DNA of 60,000 bases from Owenia fusiformis. Taxonomy: Eukaryota; Annelida; Polychaeta; Sabellida; Oweniidae. This document shows positions 47,889-58,583 of the stretch, one piece after another (within the stretch, counting starts at the first letter, position 1; each line of letters opens with the position of its first letter). The stretch covers positions 20,476,455-20,536,454 of the forward strand of contig CAIIXF020000002.1 of the NCBI GenBank assembly GCA_903813345.2, given 5' to 3'. The position numbers and the translations under genes are program-made. The notes under the pieces are model-generated. The model was not told the origin of the DNA, did not search any database, and saw nothing but the letters and a program-made list of their open reading frames with translations.

Positions 47889-49098
47889 AAGCAACCGTAG
47901 AGATTACCATATATGGTCATAGATACTAGACAGTACCATATATGCTCATAGACACTAGATACCACCATATATGATACGCAGTGGATATTAGAATATTGAA
48001 TGGAGGATAATGTACTGAACAAATAATGAATTTTCAAACAGTGCAGTAGTTCAGACATACACTGTTATATGTCATGTGATATGCCTTATATGGAAGAACA
48101 ATTGAATTGTATATCGTACAAACTCTTCTTTACTCTTCCCAAGGACACTTGGAGGACATAGAACTCATCCAGCCAATCCTAGAATGTTTACTGTAAATTG
48201 TGTTGCATCTTTTTGACATCTGAATGCTGAGATTTGGATGGTATGAAAATGTGTTCAAACTTAATATAAAAATGTGTTCAAAATATTTTTGATAAATGAA
48301 GAATAGCCTCAAATCAGTTGAATTTTGAATATACTGTAAGGTGGAGTGGACGTATTGCAGAGTGGACGTATTGCAATTTTGAATGGTGAAGGAACAGAAA
48401 TGCGTGGTACTTAAATAAGAAATGCAATTTGTGTGCCAGTTAAACTGTTAACAGTTACTGAATATTGGGTTAATTTGGCGAATTTGGCGACTTACATCTT
48501 CACCAAAATTAAGAAAGGATCCCTGGGAATTTTCTTCATCTAATGTATTTAAGTCACTTCTGTCATCTTCCTGTGACTAAACACCTTGGGACATGTAGTT
48601 TGGGGAGGGGTTTCAAGGACTGGTAGCTAGACTAGATTAAATTACTTGATCTTGGCTGCAGCTGTATTCTCCAGAATGTCTTACTCGAGAACTGGTAGCC
48701 CATTTTGATGACACCTAAAGAGGGAATATACAGGCCTTGATTGTCTATGTTAGTAGAGTGGATATTGGCTTGAAGGGAACCACAACTATCTTGTTCAGAA
48801 AATATTCGTTAATGGGTACAGAAGGACTTGGGTCAAGACTACCTCGTTTAGAATGTGGTCCCCCCTCAAGTTATTGAAAGTTATTCAGAATTAACACAAC
48901 TGCATCATTCATGTCACTGGAAACAAGTAAATCGCAGACTTTGTTCAAATTATATTGCATTTGAGATGTTTTAGTCCAATTAGAAAAAAAATATATAAAT
49001 ATTTATTATTTCATTATAAAATAAGCACTGAATTTATTTTTCATTTTCTCATGCACTTTGTACAAGCCATATATAGAATACTAGAGTAGGTTATATGA

Positions 49099-49104
49099 AA
49101 TAAA
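49099..49104 (+). promoter_or_regulatory. Possible THOC2 poly(A) signal
   Basis: AATAAA about 1.2 kb after the THOC2 stop codon. Position is plausible but other AATAAA words exist nearby (for example ~49886). Confidence 0.35.
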
Positions 49105-49190
49105 TCTGGATATAATATTTCTTAATTGGTATTATGTTGCTTCATTTGGAAGAAAAACCCATCCGATAAAGATCGTAACTGAATGAAGTA

Positions 49191-49374
49191 CAGTAAAACC
49201 TGTGTATATAATCTCATAATATTGAACATTTTTTGCCAAAAAATTTTCAGTGTTAGTAGGTGTTCAATACAGAGAGGGTAATTTTGACAGAAGTCAGAAT
49301 ATGTGCAGAGAAAGGGTGTCCACTAGAGACAGACTGTCCCTAGAGACAGGTGTTCACTAAGACAGGTTTTACTC
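49191..49374. mobile_element. CAGTAAAACCTG-type short TIR repeat, copy e
   Basis: Begins TACAGTAAAACCTGTGTATA and ends AAGACAGGTTTTACTC. Internal GTGTTCACTAAG and GTGTCCACTAGAG words as in other copies. Confidence 0.6.
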
Positions 49375-50024
49375 AACATACATCTTTGACAATATTTCAA
49401 TTGAAATCATGTCATACAAGGTTCGCTCATTTTATGGTGATAAAAACGTCTTACAGCGAACATGTCAAAAGATCAATGTCATTAGAAACCTAAAATAAGT
49501 AAATTTTCCTCTGACCCCCTGAAATAAGTTGAAAACCTCAAGAACAATCAAGGGGAATATAAACAAAATATTTTGGTTCAGTTATCAAGTATGACATAAC
49601 TCCATTGTAAATCATCAATGTTACTATCATCATCTATAAGTATTCTACAATTATTTATTGTACATGTATTGTGTACATTGTACATGTAGTTTTATGCCCT
49701 ATTTTCATTGTACAATATCCCCCCTCCCCCCATTATGTTATCAATGCAACAAAAACATTAATATAAACAAACAATACAATATAGCATTATATATAATATA
49801 ATATTTTTATTTTGAAATATTTTTTATAATATACATGTATAATCAATATTTTAAATACATGTAGTCTTCAAATATAGATTCATTGAATAAAAATGTAATT
49901 CTTTTTCACAATACATATGGGCTATCAATGTTTTTTTTATTTAGTTTGTAACATTCCCTTGTTATGTAAATCCCCAAAGGTCCATGTGCAGTATGGCAAG
50001 TGATTTTAGACAGTCATATCTTTA

Positions 50025-51406
50025 TCCCATCGAACGAAGTTCGGAGGGATATAGGGAACGCCTCCGTCCGTCCGTACGTCTGTCCGTACGTCTGGGCAAT
50101 AACTCAAATACCGTTGGCCCGATTTTGTTCATATTTTCTACACATATACCCTATGGGGGTAGAAGTTCTGCTCAAAAGCCAATTTTCAAAATGGCCGCTC
50201 ATTTCAAAATGGCGGCCATTTTAGTGCCAATTTTACAGTAATTTAGGTGCAATATGTAAAACTGTAATAGCAATATGTTTTAAATGTAAAAAAAATTATA
50301 AAGGACATTAATAATGCTACAAATGTAGATATTAAAGAAGCACATGGCAGCCATCTTGAAAAATGGCGGCCTTTACTCGTCATTTTACGATTTTTGCTCA
50401 AAACTCAAAAAATAGTGGAGCGATTTTGTTCATATTTGGTATGTGAATATTATAAGCACTGCACACTGTCTAAAGACAATTTTGGTAGAAGGCGGCCATT
50501 TTGAAAAATGGCCGCCATTTTAACGTATTTTACTATAACTCGAAAAGTAGTGGAGCGATTTTGTTCATATTTGGTATGTGAATACTATAAGCATGGCACA
50601 CTGTCCTATGACACTTTGGGTAGAAGGCGGCCATTTTGAAAAAAAATTTGAAAAATGGCTGCCATTTTAACGTATTTTACTATAACTCTAAAAGAAGTAG
50701 AGCGATTTTGTTCATATTTGGTATGTGAATACTATAAGCATGGCACACTGTCCTATGACACTTCGGGTACAAGGCGGCCATTTTGAAAAAAAATTGAAAA
50801 ATGGCCGCCATTTTAATGTATTTTACTATAACTCGAAAAGTAGTGGAGCAATTTTGTTCATATTTGGTATGTGAATACTATAAGCATGTCACACTGTCCT
50901 ATGACATTTTTGGTAGAAGGCGACCATTTTGAAAAAAATTTGAAATTGGCCGCCATTTTAATGTATTATACTATAACTCGAAAAGTAGTGGAGCGATTTT
51001 GTTCATATTTGGTATGTGAATACTATAAGCATGGCACACTGTCTATTTCTATTAATGACACTTTTGGTAGAAGGTGGCCATTTTGAAAACTGGCCGCCAT
51101 TTTAACGTATTTTACTATAACTTGAAAAGTAGTGGAGCGATTTTGAGTAGTTGGCCATTTTGAAAAATGGACACCATTTTTATGTGTGTTATTTTACAAG
51201 TACGTGTGCGATTTTTCAAAAATTTTAGAGGTGGCAACTTAAAAGCATATTATTTCTTCTGATGACAACTTGGCTAGTGAGCAACCATTTTGAAAATGGT
51301 GGCGTTTCTGGTGTGTTGTTTTATGATATTTGCTATTCGTTTGTAAAAATGCCAGCCATTTCTGTTCGATGGGATTCGCTACGCTTTGGCGTTGCCGTTG
51401 TTCTGG
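50025..51406. mobile_element. Helitron-like non-autonomous element with internal array, 1.38 kb
   Basis: 5' A|TCCCATCGAACGAAGTTCGG; subterminal inverted copy CTGTTCGATGGGATTCGC near the 3' end; terminal GTTGTTCTGG|T fits CTRR with T beyond. Core contains about seven ~130-150-bp tandem units with TTCATATTTGGTATGTGAAT, AAGCATGGCACACTGTC and GGCGGCCATTTTGAAAAATG. Small ORFs in it are not genes. Confidence 0.8.
50395..51170. repeat. Tandem array inside the Helitron-like element
   Basis: Six to seven units of ~130-150 bp. Each holds a self-complementary stretch (GCGGCCATTTTGAAAAATGGCCGC type) and the phrase AAGTAGTGGAGCGATTTTGT. Fewer units occur in the copies at 8.86 and 46.45 kb, so unit number varies between copies. 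Confidence 0.85.
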
Positions 51407-52693
51407 TTTACCATGAGTACTTTCTGGCCATAAAAACAATGTTTTTTATTAAAACAGTATGTTTTCTTTCAAGTGAAGTCCCCATGATAGTAAAATATCA
51501 ATCCAACTCTTTGAAAAATTATGGATTAGGGTCCCACCCTGGCACTTTTTAAAAAATGTTAGGCTTATTTTCTAAAAAGAGGATCTTGCTTTTCTCAATT
51601 TAAACATATCGAAAGTTTCTTCTACACTATATGAACAATTTCTGAAAAGGGGATGCCTATTGAAATGCGTTAAAGTTAAAAACCACATATCCCATGTTAT
51701 TTTCCCATAGGGAAAACTCGTGCTATCCATTGTTTTCAGCATCTTTTTGGTCATCGAAAATTGAAATCTTCAAAACTAGACTTTCAATACCATTATATTT
51801 TTGAAGATGTTTTAGACCCCTTGTTGAATAATCTTTTCGTGCCATAAAAATCAGAAAAAGAATATCCTCTTTTGAGTAAATAGGTTCAATATTTTGAAAA
51901 GAATGTTGACATGGGGTCCCTGTTCATAATTTCTTGAATTGTTCGTTTGATATTTTTATCATCATGGGTACTTCACTTGAAAGAAAACATATTGTTTTAA
52001 TAAAAACCACTGTATTTATGCCCAGAAAGTACTCATGGTGAAAGATGTGACCGTCTAAAATCACTTGCCATACTGCACGTGGTCTTTTCATATAGTGTAC
52101 TTCTACTCAATTGGTGCGTCTTATTTTGGCGGATTTGCTGTTTTCAACATTTGGCGACTACTTAATTTTGCGGCCATATTGAAGTGTATATACCAGACAG
52201 ATTTATAATTGAAATATGAAATATTGAATTTGGCAGCTACTTAATTTTTGCAGACTAATTAACAATTTGGCAGAACTGCCAAATTAAAATGAGCGCCGAA
52301 TTAATATAAGTAGAAGTACAGTACATGTATTATTTTTCATTTATACTTTGGTAATAACTAATATTATAACTTAAAAATTAAGCTGCATCTTAATATAATT
52401 TACATATAAAGCACTGTTCTGGCATTTTAAATACCCCTGACAATGTCTCCTATAAGAACATTTATCAATCACAAAAGACATGTAAGAACCTTTATCAATC
52501 ACATTGATATAAACATGTACATGTACAAGGATTACCTGGCATTTTAAATACCCTTTGCAATATTTCCTTTAATAAAGAAGCTTTATCAATCACATAATCT
52601 TTTATCAATCACATATGAACCTTTATCAATCACATAATCCTTTATCAATCACATTGATGTTCAAGGATTAGGCAAAAAAGTTCATTCCTCTAT
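51407..52693. other. Intergenic region, imperfect inverted repeat and short tandem repeat
   Basis: The 51410-51560 segment (ACCATGAGTACTTTCTGGCC...TTTCAAGTGAAGT) recurs inverted at about 51960-52045 (ACTTCACTTGAAAGAAAACA...). TTTATCAATCACATAA-type units repeat at 52440-52670. No gene supported. Confidence 0.55.
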
Positions 52694-53218
52694 CACTGTT
52701 CCACAGCTGGATGACTCCAACTGCAGTTAGCTTCATTTAAGATGGTTGCCGAGAGTCTTTCGTTTTTGATAAACCTCCGATTTCAGCTAAACTAAGTTGA
52801 ATCTATTGATTCCAAAAGTTTCGCCATGCAAATTAATAAAACTATGATTGTATTCAACCACAAATACATGTAAATGCCGAAACACCTGCAACATTAGAGA
52901 ATTTTAAAGAAAACGGCTTCACTTAGAATGACTCTAACTAAAGTTGATGATCTTCATCAGCATAACGTCATCATCAACTTCAGTTAAGAGTCATTCTAAG
53001 TGAAGCCATTTCTTAAAATTCTCCAATATTGCGGTTGTTTGAGCATTTATTTGAGGTTATTTACCATCGTAGCTTTATTAATTTGCATGGCAAAAAATTT
53101 GGAATCCAGATTCAACTTAGTTAAGCTGAAATAGTAGGTTTATCGAAAACGAAAGGATTTCAGCAACCATCTTGAATGAAGCTAACTGCAATTAGAGTCA
53201 TCCAGCTTTGGAACAGTG
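52694..53218. mobile_element. Foldback-type element, 525 bp, two ~250-bp inverted arms
   Basis: Left arm CACTGTTCCACAGCTGGATG ... pairs along its length with the right arm ending CATCCAGCTTTGGAACAGTG. The centre near 52960 is AGTTGATGATCTTCATCAGC. Perfect 5-bp target duplication TCTAT at 52689-52693 and 53219-53223. Arms are clearly diverged from each other (several substitutions and gaps), so the insertion is not fresh. Non-coding. Confidence 0.88.
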
Positions 53219-53286
53219 TCTATGCTGTAAATAGCAAAATATTGGGAGTGCCAACATTTGCCAAATACAAAGGTAGATTCACAAAG

Positions 53287-53370
53287 CAGTAGAACCTGTG
53301 TAAATGGAACACCCTTGGGACCACAAAAAGTGTTCCAATTGTGAGGCGTTCCACTAAGCAGGTTCCACTG
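53287..53370. mobile_element. CAGTAAAACCTG-type short TIR repeat, copy f
   Basis: CAGTAGAACCTGTGTAAATG to AAGCAGGTTCCACTG, 84 bp, with internal GTGTTCCA words. Confidence 0.55.
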
Positions 53371-53543
53371 TGGTTTACAAAATTAATTGCATTTTAAAAT
53401 TTTTGCATGATTTTTACTGTAGACTAAAAAGTATTATGGTGAAATATTTAAATGTAATGCTCATTGTGTCAGTTTGACAAATCAGACTCATGCTTAATAT
53501 CAGAGCACAAAGCTTACACTTGGTTAATGTTTAATTCACCAGA

Positions 53544-53797
53544 CTAATGTGTATAACATCTGTAAGTTCCTGCTGCTCTTTGTTCTGCCCACTTTTTTCT
53601 TCTCTCCTGTTTTGTTTTTTCCCAAGCTTCCTTTTTAAGAACATCAGCTTTCTTTTTTTCCTCGACGTATTCTTCCTTTGTTTTGCCTGGTGGGAGGGGC
53701 ATGTCGAATATAACAGGAGGGTTGTCTGGTTTGCGGTCTAGATTACAGGTTGCAGCATTAATGAATGTTGTTTGGCCATCAGTCATCTGACCATAAG
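53544..53797 (-). CDS. MPPED-like exon 7 (terminal)
   Basis: Encodes AYGQMTDGQTTFINAATCNL, DRKPDNPPVIFDMPLPPG and the charged extension ending AAGTYRCYTH, stop TAG. Acceptor CCTTTCCAG. Confidence 0.93.
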
Positions 53798-56700
53798 CTG
53801 GAAAGGGATTCACATGTTTCAATATTGCTGTAATATCTGTAATAACGTAGGGCCCATCTCATCCCCAGGAATATACAGGGTGTTCAAAAAAATGCAACCC
53901 AAAGAAATTTTCCATTCACGTTTTTTTGTATTTTGCTAGTACAACTGTCTTTTGAGCAAGTGTCCAAGACATCATGTTTTACAACTAACTTACAACAGGG
54001 GCTATACATACACAGTCCCTTCTTTCTTTCTTGAAAATATGAACATAATTGGATTAGATATAGCGATTTCTTTGGGTTGCGTTTTTTTTAACACCCTGTA
54101 CATAATCTGTGTCACATGTTTCATATAAATTGTTGAATACTATCTTACAATAAATTAAATAATAAATTATCTTAAAAAAATTTTCAAAGGAACATAAAAA
54201 CCCACCTTCATGGATATGACCAAAGCAGTGGTATTTTGGTTTGACTCGTTTCTGTATCGTGGTTAGCAGCTCAGCGCAACCAGCTCTGTCCTTGCCCCTA
54301 GTCTCATCACAGAAACCTGAAATAATCAATTAACAGTAATCAGCTTAAGCCTATTGACCTGCACAACAGTCAAAATAATGTTAACAGTCAAATTAAAGTA
54401 GATGTGAAACATTACATCCAACAATACAGTACTATTTTAGGTAGGTAGAGAATAAGACAATGAAAGTAGCTTCATGTTATTTGAATAAGAAGTTCATGCA
54501 CAAACTAACATGTCTGAAGTGAGCACCCAAGGCCCTACACAACTGACATCGAATTTTCATATCAAAATGATCCCAGTATAGCTCTGTGTAGCCTTGCCCA
54601 AGTCGGTCTCTTGATTTCTATTATGACGGTAATAATTCAAGATCAGATAAGTAAAAAAAATACCGACTTGGGCAAGGCTAAGCTCTGTGCAACATCACAC
54701 ATATCCTAGCCCCATAAAGTGTTCCAAATCCCAGTAAGTGTTTAAATTAAGATCTTCTTTCCCTTTTGCTTTATTACCTAAAGGTGGTCCATGTGTCATT
54801 AGGATGTCTGTATCAGCTGGAATCTTGTCCCATTTATAGAGGATTCTATCACCACGGCGCTCGTTGAATGCCCACCAGCCAAAAATAGGTTGCCTGTTAT
54901 ATAAAATACAATACTTTTGTTATAGAAAGATCAGAGTTCCCTTACTGGAGAACAAAATTCATGTAGTCACTGACGATAACAGCATTTCAATGTATTTCCT
55001 ATGGCATTTTTACATCTTTATTTGGCATTTGAAAAAGAACTACATGTAGTTAATTAATAGTTATTCGGTGTATACCATTTAATGAAACTATTCATTTTTA
55101 TTCTTATGGCCGAGTACTAAGAAAAGTAAAGTGAGTGATAATATGAATTCCTATAAAGACATGAAATCATTCATGTTTCCAAACGGATCAACATCCATCA
55201 GTTGCACTCGATCTACAGGACATGGAGCAAAATATTTGACATCATAAAAACATGATATTTACATCATACGAAACTTACCAAGGGGAGCCATATATTTTGA
55301 TGCCATACACCTCTGTTGCACTATCAAAAAGATACGTCCAGTTGGCATTCCCATGTTCTGATAATAACTCATGCATCTGTTCACAGCCATAGTCTTTTCT
55401 GATCCATTCATGACAAGCCTCGACATCTAATCCCCATCTAAAATATAAGTCATTATTTACCATTTACAAAAGTCAAGGGTGTAGCCTCAAAAAGTGGGCC
55501 TTTTTGGGCATAATTTGCCCTTTTTAAGCCTTTTTGGCCATTTTGTCAAAAATGGGCCTCTATTTTTCAGAATTTGGGCCTAATTTTGGGTTTTAGGGGC
55601 CCAAATTTTTATTCCAGTTTCAAAATTTAGCCCCCCCCCTTGTTCATTTCTGGATCCGTCACTGGTCTCAGATATGAAAATATATCAGTTAAACTATGTA
55701 GTACATCTAGTTCAGAAAATAACTTCCCCATTCCCCTACTTCCTGATTAACTGCAAGAACAATTTATTCTTAATTCACTTCATCTACATGTATGACACAC
55801 AATTCACAAGAACATTATAATACATGGAGTTGGAAACAAACAGATGGCAGGCCAGTAGCTAGTATTTGGCAAGGGGGTTCACTTTTGAAAAATTCCAAGG
55901 GGTTCATGTTTGACAACTTATTTGGCCCAAAAATGGCCAAAATCACTTGAAAGGTGCTTAGAGTGGTGAAAAACTGCATGATTTTGAAAGAATTTTTGAC
56001 CAGGGAGGGGTTTGCTCAACTACCTAGGCTACGGGCCTGTATGTTTACATTTAACGATCACCCCTTGTGCAACCCATACTCTATGAATATTGTCTTACCT
56101 ATCACCACATGTCTGCCAACCAATCCTAGGCCACCAGAAATGAGGGTCAAAGGTCAAATCATGGTTTCCTGCTATGCATATCTTGAACGGATGATCTTGG
56201 GCATTGCCTACAAAACATTATAAAATTCAAAATAGTTTGATTTTGCCACTTAAAAGAGAGTTTCATCTACAATCCTTGAATATTACCTTACCAAATCAGA
56301 TTAAATCGATCAAATGCAGCTACGAATTTTATACTTTCATAAGCAGCTGGCATTTCATATCAAACCTCCAATGAAAGACCATGGCAGCTACTTGTAGGGT
56401 CATAAAGATCAGTATCAAAACTATGAAATTATCAGTCAGGGGTAGGGGTAAAAGTACTACCTTCAGGGTATAGCTATACAGACTTATAGCAAAAATGAAA
56501 CCGTAGTCATATAATTCCCGGGAAAGTACTTTCACTTTCATTTTACAAAATTGTGTCGTAAAATATTCACTCAGTTCAGTGCATTATAAGTTTATTACAT
56601 GCTATGCCTACAATACACTAAGTTTGCATGAAAATTCTGTCATTTTTTAAATCCTTTAGTAAAATCACTTACCCAGATCATCATTCATGCGGATGATTTC

Positions 56701-58279
56701 ATTCGGGTCCCCGTCCCATGACATGTCCCCACAATGCAACAGTACATCACCGGGAGGAATCTTCCTTCTGAGTGGCCATGTTTTCCCTTCTGTGTCTGAG
56801 ACAACAACAAACCTTACCTGAAATAATACGACCATATTTTATATTAATTTGTCATTAATTTACACCCCCCCCCCCCCTACCCCCACCTCCATAAGTCCCC
56901 TCCTGGATAGTGCTTTACAGAGCATGGTCATGTTTGGCAATTTAAAGAAATCAATCAAATTGTTATGTTCTGAATTATTGTTGCAAAAGAACCAAAAAAT
57001 TCAAATATTAACAGGCTTTTACACACTATCACAAGAAGCATAGGTTTTGGGCCGATATAAAGATGGCAGCACCAACAGAATCCAGTATTATCTATTTATA
57101 AATAAACAAAGATCAATTACCATGCCATCTTTATTTAAAAATTATTTCTATCGACCTTTGCCTATGACAAGAAGCCTTCTGGTTGCCAAAACTGGAGGGG
57201 GGGGGGTGTACTTGGAGGTGGAGCTTGTGGCATACAATTTGGACCTATTTTTTAGTTAGTTTGGGAATCTACATCCAAAATTACTCTACTACTTGGCATA
57301 CTTTAATAAAACCTGTTATAACATGATAACATCACATTTGCTGTTTATTGGTGAGACAATCAGGAAGTAATTAAATATGACTTTAGGTTCTTCACCAATC
57401 TGAATGCCAAATAATGTAGTACATATGTCAAATTTCTCTACCAAACTTCCATGTTCAATTTTTTGTTGAACAGTGAGTTTCCAAGCATTAAAGCAAATGG
57501 AACCCACTTGATATATTGAAAATAGGCTTGCTCCTTCTCAAAAGCCCCTTTGAAAGCACCCGATATTGAAAATGAGAAAATCAAGATAAATATTATTTAT
57601 GTACATGTATATTTTAAATAGGCATATTTGAATTGGGGTGAATTTTGAAAAATGTGAACCTTGAGCCTACACAGGGAGATATGCTGAGTATTAATAGTAA
57701 TCATGGCATTTTAGCACTAATTGAGTACTCATTTCATCAAATAATAGTACTAAATGAGCACTAATGACTTTGAGCACTGATTAAGAGCATGTTTTAGTTC
57801 TAAATGAGTACTCATATCATGAAATAGTACTAAATTAGCACTCGTGGCATGAGATGTATACTATCTAAAAATCAGTTTCGTTTTGAAATCAATGTGTTTT
57901 TCTGTTGAAATCCATTTACCCAGAATTTTATCTCAGACTAACCCTGCAGGAAATAAAATGTCAGACAAAAAGTAGTATCATAATTCAAAATACATGTAAG
58001 TTCTAGATGACCCATGGATGATCAAGTTACAATGTATCTAAGGTAGTGATATCAAACATGTATTCTTGGATCATGAGTCATGACTCATGTGATTTCCAGT
58101 TAACATAGACAGTACAAATTTATCAAAACTACCTTATCTGGGTATATAGGAGTATCAAGAGGCATCGGCTCAACTTTCTCTTGAACCGGTTGTGTCTTCT
58201 TTACTTCCTCCCAACATTCTAAGGGGTCGTCTGATAATTCATGGACTTCAAGTCCACTTGGTTGTTGTTTTTCAGCCAT
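53544..58279 (-). CDS. MPPED1/2-like metallophosphoesterase, 7 exons, 346 aa
   Basis: Exons (minus strand order): 58279-58133, 56817-56673, 56207-56099, 55437-55279, 54893-54778, 54316-54206, 53797-53544; phases chain exactly (1,041 bp). Member of the MPPED (UPF0046, 239FB) branch of calcineurin-like phosphoesterases, two-metal hydrolases; MPPED2 hydrolyses cyclic nucleotides weakly. Motifs: FVVVSDTE (canonical SDTH, so the metal His is Glu59), HCGDMSWDG (D80), AGNHDLTFD (N112, H113), IYGSPW, MTHGPPLGF and FGHIHEGAYG. The N-terminal ~50 residues are acidic. A K/E-rich C-terminal extension (EEYVEEKKKADVLKKEAWEK ...) of ~50 residues goes beyond the human proteins and probably forms a helix. Complete gene, convergent to THOC2. 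Confidence 0.93.
53876..54098. mobile_element. TA-flanked mariner/Tc1-type MITE, 223 bp
   Basis: CAGGGTGTTCAAAAAAATGC and the inverted right end GCGTTTTTTTTAACACCCTG, TIRs of about 34 bp, TA on both sides. Sits in intron 6 of the MPPED-like gene. Related at the tip (CAGGGTGT) to the element at 13810-14386. Confidence 0.85.
54206..54316 (-). CDS. MPPED-like exon 6
   Basis: Encodes FCDETRGKDRAGCAELLTTI, QKRVKPKYHCFGHIHE, with the GHxH metal-binding motif. Acceptor TTATTTCAG, donor GTGGGT (unusual but acceptable). Confidence 0.93.
54589..54680. mobile_element. Tiny 92-bp TIR element
   Basis: TAGCCTTGCCCAAGTCGGT and its exact 19-bp inverse at the right end, flanked by the direct repeat GCTCTGTG (8 bp, 9 with the A). 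A minimal MITE in MPPED-like intron 5. Confidence 0.75.
54778..54893 (-). CDS. MPPED-like exon 5
   Basis: Encodes QPIFGWWAFNERRGDRILYK then WDKIPADTDILMTHGPPL. Compare MPPED1 GFNLPRGQALLEKWNLIPEG and DILITHGPPLG. Acceptor TATAACAG, donor GTAATA. Confidence 0.93.
55279..55437 (-). CDS. MPPED-like exon 4
   Basis: Encodes RWGLDVEACHEWIRKDYGCE, QMHELLSEHGNANWTYLFDS and ATEVYGIKIYGSPW. Acceptor TTTTAG, donor GTAAGT. Confidence 0.93.
55848..56039. mobile_element. MITE of the GGCCCGTAGCC family, copy 4
   Basis: CAGGCCAGTAGCTAGTATTT to CTAGGCTACGGGCCTG. Shares the GGGGTTCACTTTTGAAAAAT and GTGAAAAACTGCATGATTTT blocks with the other copies. Flanking duplication not clear. Confidence 0.75.
56099..56207 (-). 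CDS. MPPED-like exon 3
   Basis: Encodes NAQDHPFKICIAGNHDLTFD and PHFWWPRIGWQTCGD, with the GNHD metal/phosphate motif. Acceptor TTTTGTAG, donor GTAAGA. Confidence 0.94.
56673..56817 (-). CDS. MPPED-like exon 2
   Basis: Encodes VRFVVVSDTEGKTWPLRRKI, PPGDVLLHCGDMSWDG and DPNEIIRMNDDL. Contains the first metal motif, in which the usual His is replaced by Glu, and the GD motif. Acceptor TTATTTCAG, donor GTAAGT. Confidence 0.94.
57715..57860. repeat. Short degenerate repeat (TAGTACTAAATGAGCACT)
   Basis: Several imperfect units of TAGTACTAAATGAGCACTAA and GAGTACTCATATCATGAAAT in MPPED-like intron 1. Confidence 0.6.
58133..58279 (-). CDS. MPPED-like exon 1 (start codon)
   Basis: 49 codons beginning MAEKQQPSGLEVHELSDDPL and ending DTPIYPDK. 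The ATG at 58279-58277 is preceded by GTGCA. Donor GTAGTT. Any 5' UTR exon further upstream cannot be placed. Confidence 0.88.
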
Positions 58280-58583
58280 TGCACCAGATGAACTACTTTC
58301 AAATATTGAAGTTAATCCCCCCAGTTTGAAACTATGCCTATACAGGTATGTAGTTGGTTGGTAGCTCTCTTAATCAATCCTGCTGTATCTCTTTTAATTA
58401 TCTATATTGAGATTCTTGGACCCTCTGCTTGCTTTTATACCAAGTCTGAAATGATAAAATGTATGGATTTTTTCAATGGTACCTGAATAACATAAGGTAG
58501 TGATATATGCCACACTTAAAATAAAAATAAGGTTCAATGTGCAGTATTAAAAAAAAACTTTTAATTATTAACTTAAAAAACAC

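Larger units (their letters stand above)
47889..50024. other. THOC2 3' UTR and THOC2-Helitron spacer
   Basis: AT-rich, no coding support. AATAAA at 49099-49104 is a plausible THOC2 poly(A) signal. A CAGTAAAACCTG family repeat lies at 49191-49374 and C-rich and TACATGTA-rich stretches follow. Confidence 0.55.

Noticed and set aside
45754-46280. 158-codon minus-strand ORF with hydrophobic start
   Set aside because: Overlaps THOC2 exon w24 in antisense and a palindromic repeat; no domain or splice context.
47852-47940. Longer THOC2 C-terminus using the TTTAACAG acceptor
   Set aside because: Gives a [19 protein letters not shown]-type tail, less like the vertebrate end, and the AG is too close to the U12 branch site.
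49984-51552. Small ORFs in the 50-51.5 kb region
   Set aside because: Inside the Helitron-like repeat and its tandem units; no homology or splice signals.
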